Shown piece by piece: positions 41,442 through 46,882 of a stretch of DNA of 46,882 bases (positions are counted from its first letter, which is position 1; every line of letters starts with the position of its first letter). The translations under genes and the position numbers were made by a program. The stretch is from Chloroflexota bacterium. GTDB lineage: Bacteria; Chloroflexota; Chloroflexia; Thermomicrobiales; JADLAZ01. The stretch lies in contig JADLAZ010000234.1 of the NCBI GenBank assembly GCA_020849725.1, positions 1-46,882 on the forward strand. Direction: 5' to 3'. Under the pieces are notes generated by a model, which saw only the letters and a list, made by a program, of their open reading frames with translations, ran no database searches and had not been told where the DNA came from.

Positions 41442-42539
41442 CTACCCCAACACGTAGCTCATGCGCGTGGCCTGGCGCACCAGACCCTTCAGTTCCATGA
41501 TCGTGAGTGTGGCATTCAAAGTTGAGACAGGCAGGCCACTGGCGCGGCCGAGGTCGTCGACGTGGACCGGCTCGGCCGACAGCAGCGCCAGCAGTGCGGT
41601 TTCGGTGTCGTTGTCACCCAGTGGCAGCCGGCGCGCCTCGGCGAGCAACTCGTGGCGGGCCAGGTTGAGGTCGTCGAGCAGTTCGGCAGCCGTTGTCACC
41701 AGCGTTGCGCCGTCGCGCAGCAGCATGTGGCAGCCATCCGACGACCCGCTCAGGATGCTGCCCGGCACGGCGAACACGTCGCGGCCCAGATCGCCGGCCA
41801 GCTCGGCGGTGATGAGCGCGCCCGACCGGGCTGGCGCTTCGACGACGAGCACCCCCAGCGACAGGCCGGCGATCCAGCGGTTGCGGGCCGGGAAGTTGAC
41901 CGCGTCGGGCTTGGCGCCGGGGAAGTACTCGCTGACCAGCGCGCCCTGCTCGATGATCTGCTCCGCCAGCCGGCGGTGGCTCGGCGGGTAGATGATGTCC
42001 GGTCCGCAGCCGAGGACGGCCAGCGTGCGCCCACCGGCCGCCAGCGCCGCCGCGTGCGCCGCCGCGTCGACGCCCAGCGCCAGGCCGCTGACGACGGTCA
42101 CGCCGGCGGCGACGAGATCGGTGGCGAACCGGTGAGCGACCTCGCGGCCATAGTGGCTGGCGCGGCGCGTGCCGACGATGGCGACGGCGCGGGCGTCGGC
42201 GTCCGTCAGCGTGCCACGCACGTACAGCACCGGCGGTGAGTCGGGCAACTCGGCCAGCCGCGCCGGATACTCGTCGTCGTCCCAGGCCACCGCGCGCGTG
42301 CCGGCGCGGGCCAGGCGCTCCGGCAGCGACGCCGGCTCCAACGTTGCCCGCAGCGCGATGAGCGCGGCAGCGACTTTCTCATCCAGACCGGCCGCGCCCA
42401 GTGCGGCCGCGGACGCGCGCCAGGCCGACTCGGCCGAGCCAAAGGCGGCCAGCAGGCGGCGCGTGCGCACCGGCCCGATGCCGGGCACCGCCGTCAGAGC
42501 CATCAGGAAGGGGCGGTCGGACACGAGTCGCTCCGTCAT
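41442..42539 (-). CDS. dprA: DNA processing protein DprA
   Basis: 365 aa from ATG 42539. DprA loads RecA on incoming single-stranded DNA during transformation. An N-terminal helix-hairpin-helix or SAM-like part (MALTAVPGIGPVRTRRLLAA) precedes the Rossmann-like core with AIVGTRRASHYG, VSGLALGVDAAAHAAAL, LAVLGCGPDIIYPPSHRR and SEYFPGAKPDAVNFPARNR. A C-terminal winged helix (VHVDDLGRASGLPVSTLNAT) is present. The start is uncertain: the frame is open to GTG 42638, overlapping the upstream gene by 32 bp, and neither start has a strong ribosome site. Confidence 0.95.
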   Translation of the reverse strand: MTERLVSDRPFLMALTAVPGIGPVRTRRLLAAFGSAESAWRASAAALGAAGLDEKVAAALIALRATLEPASLPERLARAGTRAVAWDDDEYPARLAELPDSPPVLYVRGTLTDADARAVAIVGTRRASHYGREVAHRFATDLVAAGVTVVSGLALGVDAAAHAAALAAGGRTLAVLGCGPDIIYPPSHRRLAEQIIEQGALVSEYFPGAKPDAVNFPARNRWIAGLSLGVLVVEAPARSGALITAELAGDLGRDVFAVPGSILSGSSDGCHMLLRDGATLVTTAAELLDDLNLARHELLAEARRLPLGDNDTETALLALLSAEPVHVDDLGRASGLPVSTLNATLTIMELKGLVRQATRMSYVLG

Positions 42540-42606
42540 GTCGGGCCGGCGCGCCCAGTCAGTGACGCGCACCGTCGCGGCTGTATAGGCGAGACGGTCG
42601 GACACG

Positions 42607-43278
42607 TCAACCGGGGGGCGGCGCTGTGCGGCGGACACGGTAGTGCAGGCGCAGCACCCGCTCGACGGTCAGGTCATCGGTGTCGAGGCTCGCGACGTGC
42701 GTCGTCACGCTCCAGCCGCGCCCGCCGTTGCGGCCAACGCCATCGACCTCGTCGGTGACCGTGATGGTGCGCCGGCCGCGAGCGGCGACGGTGAGATCTC
42801 GCACCAGTGGCGGCTGGTCTGGTCGCTCGTAGGTGACGCGCAGACGCGCTGGTTGGTGGGTCGGATTGCTCACGATCAGCGCCTCATCGAAGCCAGGTCC
42901 GGTCCAGCCGTCGGCGAAGGTCCAGCGGCGGAAGACTGGCGCCGGCGCCGGACCAGTGGCGAGCAGCGGCGGCGGCGGCGGGCCGGCGCCGCCGTCTGGC
43001 GCAGACACGGTGGCCGGCGGCACGATCACTGAGCGTGTCACCGGCGTCGCCAGCGCGGCCTCGGCCGCGGGCAGCCGGGCGATCACCGTGGTTTCCGGCG
43101 GCAGGCCCGGCGGTGGGCCACCATCCTCGGCCGGCGCGATGGCCGCCACCAATGGCGTCATCGGCGTGAGGATGCGCCGCGGCCCACCGTCGGCGTCAGC
43201 CGGCTGCGTTGCCGCGACCAGCAGCACCAGCAGCAGCAACCCGCTCGACCAGAGTGTCAGCGGCGCCGGGCGTACCAT
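42607..43278 (-). CDS. Secreted protein with C-terminal GPGFDE-type domain
   Basis: 223 aa. A signal peptide (LTLWSSGLLLLVLLVAATQP, then ADADGG) is followed by a Pro/Ala-rich region of about 80 residues. The C-terminal ~105 residues read FRRWTFADGWTGPGFDEALI, then VSNPTHQPARLRVTYERPDQ, TVAARGRRTITVTDEV and WSVTTHVASLD. This beta-rich domain I recall from secreted proteins of Chloroflexota and actinobacteria; the function is unknown, with surface adhesion a guess. It lies upstream of dprA on the same strand. Confidence 0.78.
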   Translation of the reverse strand: MVRPAPLTLWSSGLLLLVLLVAATQPADADGGPRRILTPMTPLVAAIAPAEDGGPPPGLPPETTVIARLPAAEAALATPVTRSVIVPPATVSAPDGGAGPPPPPLLATGPAPAPVFRRWTFADGWTGPGFDEALIVSNPTHQPARLRVTYERPDQPPLVRDLTVAARGRRTITVTDEVDGVGRNGGRGWSVTTHVASLDTDDLTVERVLRLHYRVRRTAPPPG

Positions 43279-43384
43279 CGGTCATCCTCACCGTGCCGCG
43301 CCGTGCCCGGGTGGCACACCGTGCTGGCAGAACGCTCGGCCAGCCGGGCCAGTTGCACCCATCGCGCCACGCTCGTGGTTGGGG

Positions 43385-43390
43385 TATAAC
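43385..43390 (+). promoter_or_regulatory. Possible -10 box of the TIM-barrel isomerase gene
   Basis: TATAAC matches the -10 consensus at 5 of 6 positions and lies 69 bp before the chosen start. No -35 is clear. Confidence 0.3.
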
Positions 43391-43458
43391 GCGGGCTGGC
43401 GCCCTGCCGGCCCTCGCGCCGCAAACGAACCGTGACCATCACCCATCAGGAGGACCAC

Positions 43459-44337
43459 GTGCGTTTCGGCCTGTCGGGCAGCATGTTGCCCAATCGTCTC
43501 GACGACTTCACGCCGGCCATCGCCGCCGCCGCCCGGGCCAGCGGCTTCGCCGGCCTGTTCACTCGCTTCGACGCCGACGACCCGACGACGGTGACGCACG
43601 CGCAGTGCCAGCGCGTCCGCCAGATCATGGATGACCACGGGCTGGTGATGGCCCAAGCGATCGGCTACCGGCCACCGCTGATTCATCCCGACGAGGCCAT
43701 CCGCCATCGGGCAGTCGAGCGGCTCAAAGCGGCCATCCAGATTGCCGGCTGGCTCGGCGCGCAGAGTTGTCACACCGGCCCCGGCAGCTTCGCCCAGACC
43801 GCCAGCGCCGAGTGGGGTGGCGCCTGGCAGCCGCACCAGGACAATTGGAGCCTGGCGGCGCGGGTGGCGCTGGTGCGCAGCCTGCGCGAGGCGGCGCCGG
43901 TCGCCGCCGACTGCGGCACCAGCATCGGCCTGGAGGGCCACGTCATCGTCGTGCTCGACTCGGCCGAGACGATGCGCGACGTCATCGACGAGGTCGGCTC
44001 GCCGGCTGTGCGCTGCGACTTCGACCCGGTCAACTGGCTGACGCTGCGGACGGTCTACCGCTCGGGTGAAGCGACGCGCCAGATGCTGGCGGTGCTGGGC
44101 GACCGCGTCCTCAATGCCCACTCCAAAGACGTCGTGGTCGAGCCGCGGCTGGTGACCCACATCGACGAGCGCGCCACTGGCCAGGGCCTCTTCGATCACG
44201 CCACGCTGCTGCGGAGCATGGAGGCGCTCGGGCCGGAGCGGTTCGTCATCCTCGAGCACGCCGCCCCGGCGGACATCCCGGCCGCCAAGGCGACGCTCGA
44301 CCGCGTCGCCGCCGAGCAGGGTCTGTCCGTCTACTGA
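43459..44337 (+). CDS. Sugar phosphate isomerase/epimerase-like TIM-barrel protein
   Basis: 292 aa from GTG 43459, which follows CAGGAGGACC; a GTG nine codons upstream lacks support. The xylose-isomerase-like TIM barrel family is indicated by RFGLSGSMLPNRLDD, ASGFAGLFTRFDADDPTTVT, GTSIGLEGHVIVVLDSAETM, VRCDFDPVNWL and NAHSKDVVVEP; Glu, Asp and His in these segments would bind a divalent metal. Members isomerise or epimerise sugars and polyols, or cleave related compounds. No kinase or dehydrogenase is adjacent, but a sugar-binding lipoprotein gene follows after 192 bp on the same strand. Confidence 0.88.
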   Translation: MRFGLSGSMLPNRLDDFTPAIAAAARASGFAGLFTRFDADDPTTVTHAQCQRVRQIMDDHGLVMAQAIGYRPPLIHPDEAIRHRAVERLKAAIQIAGWLGAQSCHTGPGSFAQTASAEWGGAWQPHQDNWSLAARVALVRSLREAAPVAADCGTSIGLEGHVIVVLDSAETMRDVIDEVGSPAVRCDFDPVNWLTLRTVYRSGEATRQMLAVLGDRVLNAHSKDVVVEPRLVTHIDERATGQGLFDHATLLRSMEALGPERFVILEHAAPADIPAAKATLDRVAAEQGLSVY

Positions 44338-44529
44338 CGCACCAGCCTGGCCGCTCTCCAGTCCATCATCCAGGACGATAGTCGCGATACACCCACGCGC
44401 CTGTCTGGCCGTGACACATCATGGGCTGTCTGCGCACGGTGAAACACCGCCGGTCGTCCATCGTACCAGTCCGATAGCTGGCGACGGTTCCGCAACCGTT
44501 CATCTCCTCATTCCCGCAGGAGGGCCGCG

Positions 44530-45900
44530 ATGGCACTGGCAGCGCGCATGACCCGGCGTCACCTCCTGATCACGCTTGGCGCTGGCGCGGCGAGCACTTT
44601 GACGGCGGCCTGTGGTGCGGCGCCGGAAACGCCGGCAGACCCGGACGAGGCGACGCCGGTCCCCGACGTGCCGCCGGCCGTCATGACCCAGGCGATCGCC
44701 ACCGCGATCGCCAGCCCGGGCGCGCCACGCAAGTCGATCACGATGTGGGGCCGGCAACAGGCCCTGCCCGCCGCGAACATCTGGCTGGCTGAATCAGCCA
44801 AGCTGGCCGCCAAGGAGGGCGACTTCGACATCCGGGTCGCACTCTACAACGACGAGAGCCATGACCAGACCGAGCTCCAGGCCATGGCCGCCCAGCAGTT
44901 GCCCGACATGAGCATCACGGCCATCGGCGCATCCTGGTGGCAGAAAGGCTGGAGCCACGAGCTTCAGGACGTCTACGCGGATATTGGCGCCGATGGCGGC
45001 GGCTGGTTCGATGCGCCGGAAGCCTTCTCCAAGATGGGCGGCAAGCGCATCGGCGTGCCGTTCAACGTCGAACCATGGCTCCTCCACCTGCGCAAGGACC
45101 TCTTCGACAAGGCCGGCGTCAAAGTGCCGTTTGCCACCTTCGAGGAGATGGTCGAAGGCTTCAAGACGGTCACGTCGGCGGCCCTGTATGGCTTCGGCGG
45201 CCCGATGACGGCGGCCGACTGGGCCGGCAATGTGCTGTGCGCGATGCATGCCCACGGCGGCAGGCTGTTCGACAAGGACGGGCGGGCGACGATCACCACG
45301 CCGCAGAATGTAGCGGGTTTTGCCGCCTACACTGACCTGCTCACCCGGCACAAGGTCGTGCCGCCGGGTGCTGTTCAGTGGGATGCCAACGCCAACGAGC
45401 GGGCCTGGCTCGGTGGACAGGTCGCGGCCATCTGCAACACGGTCAGCACCGTCCTCACCATGCGACAGACGGACACGACGCTCCTGGGCAACACGATTCT
45501 TGCCCCCTGGCCCGGCGCGAAAGGCTTTCCGCCGACGACGACGGCGGACGGCTTGTTGCTGGTCATCAACAAGCAGTCGCCCAACGTCGATCTATGCGCG
45601 CAGGTGATCAGGAAGATCATGTCCAGGCAGCGCTTCCCCGGCAATCTGGACGCGGCGGGAGCGCACTGGTTCTCGCCGCTCAAGGCGTACAAAGACCTTG
45701 ACGTCTTCGCCAAGGACCGCTGGAACAGGATGATCCAGAGCGATGTCGTACCGTACGGTCTGCCGGCGTTCGCCGATGGCGGTCGCAGCCCGGCGCTGGA
45801 TGATCGCGGCCCGACCGCGTTCGGCGACGCCTTGGGCATGGTCATCACCGGTGGCAAGTCGCCCCAGGAGGCCGTCACCTCCCTGGAAAAGATCACGTGA
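44530..45900 (+). CDS. Orphan extracellular sugar-binding lipoprotein (ABC, family 1)
   Basis: 456 aa. MTRRHLLITLGAGAASTLTA runs to lipobox TAACG, with a twin Arg that may direct Tat export. A short Pro/Glu/Asp linker (APETPADPDEATPVPDVPPA) precedes the binding domain, which has ITMWGRQQALPAANIWLAES, LQAMAAQQLPDMSI, HLRKDLFDKAGVKVPFATFE and WLGGQVAAICNTVS. These are features of family-1 solute-binding proteins, but no permease or ATPase gene is near. It may serve a transporter elsewhere or act as a sensor. GCAGGAGGG precedes the ATG. Confidence 0.92.
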   Translation: MALAARMTRRHLLITLGAGAASTLTAACGAAPETPADPDEATPVPDVPPAVMTQAIATAIASPGAPRKSITMWGRQQALPAANIWLAESAKLAAKEGDFDIRVALYNDESHDQTELQAMAAQQLPDMSITAIGASWWQKGWSHELQDVYADIGADGGGWFDAPEAFSKMGGKRIGVPFNVEPWLLHLRKDLFDKAGVKVPFATFEEMVEGFKTVTSAALYGFGGPMTAADWAGNVLCAMHAHGGRLFDKDGRATITTPQNVAGFAAYTDLLTRHKVVPPGAVQWDANANERAWLGGQVAAICNTVSTVLTMRQTDTTLLGNTILAPWPGAKGFPPTTTADGLLLVINKQSPNVDLCAQVIRKIMSRQRFPGNLDAAGAHWFSPLKAYKDLDVFAKDRWNRMIQSDVVPYGLPAFADGGRSPALDDRGPTAFGDALGMVITGGKSPQEAVTSLEKIT

Positions 45901-45939
45901 CGTGTGATGACGTGAGGCGGAAAACGTGATACGTATGGC

Positions 45940-45960
45940 GATGCCGGCACATCCGGCATC
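45940..45960 (+). terminator. Stem-loop after the orphan binding-protein gene
   Basis: GATGCCGG (45940-45947) and CCGGCATC (45953-45960) form a perfect 8-bp stem with a 5-nt loop, 40 bp after the stop. No T-tract follows. CGTGA-type repeats (45896-45929) and an inverted copy near 45995-46008 flank it. Confidence 0.5.
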
Positions 45961-46023
45961 CCGCAGTATGGCAGCACGCGGTCCCGCGCTCATGGTTTTT
46001 GCGTCACGTGGGGAGGGCAAGCG

Positions 46024-46752
46024 ATGGGCTACTTGCAGGACAAGGTCGCGGTCGTCACCGGCGCGAGCAGCGGCATCGGCCGCGGCACGGCACTCGGGCT
46101 GAGCGCCGAGGGGGCGCGCGTCGTCATCGCCGCCCGCCGAGCGGATGAGCTGGGCCGGGTGGAGCAGGAGATCGCCGGCCGCGGCGGCGAGGTGCTGGCC
46201 GTCGTCACCGACGCCACCGACGAGGCCCAGGTCGAGCGGCTGTTCGAGCAGGCGGTAGCCCGCTTCGGCCGGGTCGATGTGCTGGTCAACAGCGCCGGCG
46301 CGTTCGACGGCGGCCCGATCGATGAGTTGAGCCTGGACGCCTGGCAGCGGGTGCTGGCGACGAACCTGACCGCGCCCTTTCTCTGCACGCGCGCGGCGCT
46401 GCGGATCATGAAGCGTCAGGCCAGCGGCCGGATCATCAACATCGGCAGCATCTCCGCCCAGCGCGTTCGGCCTGGCTCGGCCGCCTACTCGGCCAGCAAG
46501 CACGGCATCTGGGGTCTGACTCAGGTGACGGCGCTGGAGGGGCGTGCCCATGGCATCGTCGCCAGTTGCCTCCATCCCGGCAACACGCTCGTCGAGCGCG
46601 CCGAAGGCTCGGCCGGGCGCGGCGTGGAGCCGTTCATGGCGGTAGAGGAGTTGGCGGCGGCGGCCGTGTTCATGGCCAACCAGCCGCCGCACGTCAACGT
46701 GCTGGAGGCAATCGTCATGCCGGTGACGCAGCCCTACATCGGCCGCGGCTAA
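46024..46752 (+). CDS. SDR family oxidoreductase
   Basis: 242 aa. Cofactor motif TGASSGIG (13-20), RADE after strand two, NSAG at strand four, catalytic Ser in IGSISAQ and the pair YSASK. The family reduces or oxidises carbonyl compounds with NAD(P). It differs from the SDR at 4131 in sequence and lacks the usual DGG end (VMPVTQPYIGRG instead), so it is not a simple duplicate. GGAGGG precedes the ATG. It follows the orphan binding protein on the same strand, 123 bp away, and a perfect palindrome follows its stop. Confidence 0.92.
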   Translation: MGYLQDKVAVVTGASSGIGRGTALGLSAEGARVVIAARRADELGRVEQEIAGRGGEVLAVVTDATDEAQVERLFEQAVARFGRVDVLVNSAGAFDGGPIDELSLDAWQRVLATNLTAPFLCTRAALRIMKRQASGRIINIGSISAQRVRPGSAAYSASKHGIWGLTQVTALEGRAHGIVASCLHPGNTLVERAEGSAGRGVEPFMAVEELAAAAVFMANQPPHVNVLEAIVMPVTQPYIGRG

Positions 46753-46782
46753 ACCGAAGCCCAGACGGGATGCCCAGGCCAC

Positions 46783-46812
46783 CGTAGGGGCGGTTCGCGA
46801 ACCGCCCCTACG
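46783..46812. repeat. Perfect 30-bp palindrome (GTAGGGGCGG type)
   Basis: Each half is CGTAGGGGCGGTTCG or its complement, with no loop bases. It lies 31 bp after the SDR stop. This GTAGGGGC...GCCCCTAC pattern is a dispersed intergenic palindrome in many genomes as I recall, and could act as a terminator here. Nothing else is seen to the end of the window. Confidence 0.75.
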
Positions 46813-46882
46813 CTACGCAATACGAAGATGCTATTCCCATGCGCGCTTCGGTATAGGGACTCGCGGCAGGGACCAGGCTGAA

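Noticed and set aside
1..46882. tRNA or rRNA genes and riboswitches
   Set aside because: No cloverleaf-like or conserved rRNA segments and no known aptamer core were recognised by eye in the intergenic regions. A covariance-model search would be needed to be certain.

Overview
This GC-rich window has the gene content of a bacterial chromosome and carries about 41 protein-coding genes, one of them cut by the left edge. The best guess is a member of the Chloroflexota, probably near the Thermomicrobia. The reasons are: solute-binding lipoproteins with long Ala/Pro/Thr/Lys linkers after the lipobox; a secreted protein with FPETG/GYPIT/QYFER repeats; a secreted protein ending in a GPGFDE-type domain; and intergenic arrays of degenerate 7-bp repeats. 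This placement rests on recalled family features, not on a search. No rRNA, tRNA, CRISPR array, insertion sequence or prophage gene was seen.

Layout. 1-6421: an NHL-repeat membrane protein (cut), an Ntn-hydrolase of the penicillin acylase family with a helix-turn-helix-like N-terminus, an SDR oxidoreductase, a secreted repeat protein and a small ABM-like protein. 6604-9006: an acyl-CoA ligase and enoyl-CoA hydratase pair. 9022-20590: two ABC importers read away from a shared 500-bp region, a sugar-type system without its own ATPase on the minus strand and a complete Dpp/Opp-type system on the plus strand, the latter followed by an HpcH/HpaI aldolase. 20641-27594: a PIN toxin with an excisionase-type antitoxin, an alpha/beta hydrolase, an Eis-like acetyltransferase, an ABC exporter, an M42 peptidase and a second, less GC-rich VapBC pair. 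27699-30379: a mycothiol-type formaldehyde dehydrogenase homologue, then arsM and arsR. 30438-35405: a possible micro-ORF, an orphan GIY-YIG protein, an aldo/keto reductase, an ABM monooxygenase, a PAC2 protein and an acyltransferase. 35426-43278: DUF402, a large GT-like membrane protein, topA, a mannose-1-phosphate guanylyltransferase, dprA and a secreted protein. 43459-46752: a sugar isomerase-like TIM barrel, an orphan sugar-binding lipoprotein and an SDR.

How the genes may work together. Much of the window serves uptake and breakdown of organic compounds: three solute-binding proteins, six permease or ATPase subunits, an aldolase, a TIM-barrel isomerase, dehydrogenases, and an acyl-CoA ligase/hydratase pair that resembles CaiC/CaiD. 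A second theme is stress defence: arsenic methylation under ArsR, formaldehyde oxidation, a drug-type exporter beside an acetyltransferase, and two toxin-antitoxin pairs.

The least explained signal lies between genes. Arrays with a 7-bp period (GGGGTCA, GATGAGT, GAGTGAC and GGCGACT types) and a 9-bp GTGGAC-NNN array sit at gene boundaries. They often form inverted pairs, lie against ribosome binding sites, or run into the ends of coding regions. The ars locus also shows a sharp regulatory layout: a near-consensus promoter that predicts a leaderless arsR mRNA, and a repeated TCGATGAAT motif on a 10-bp period before arsM that recurs in the arsR promoter.
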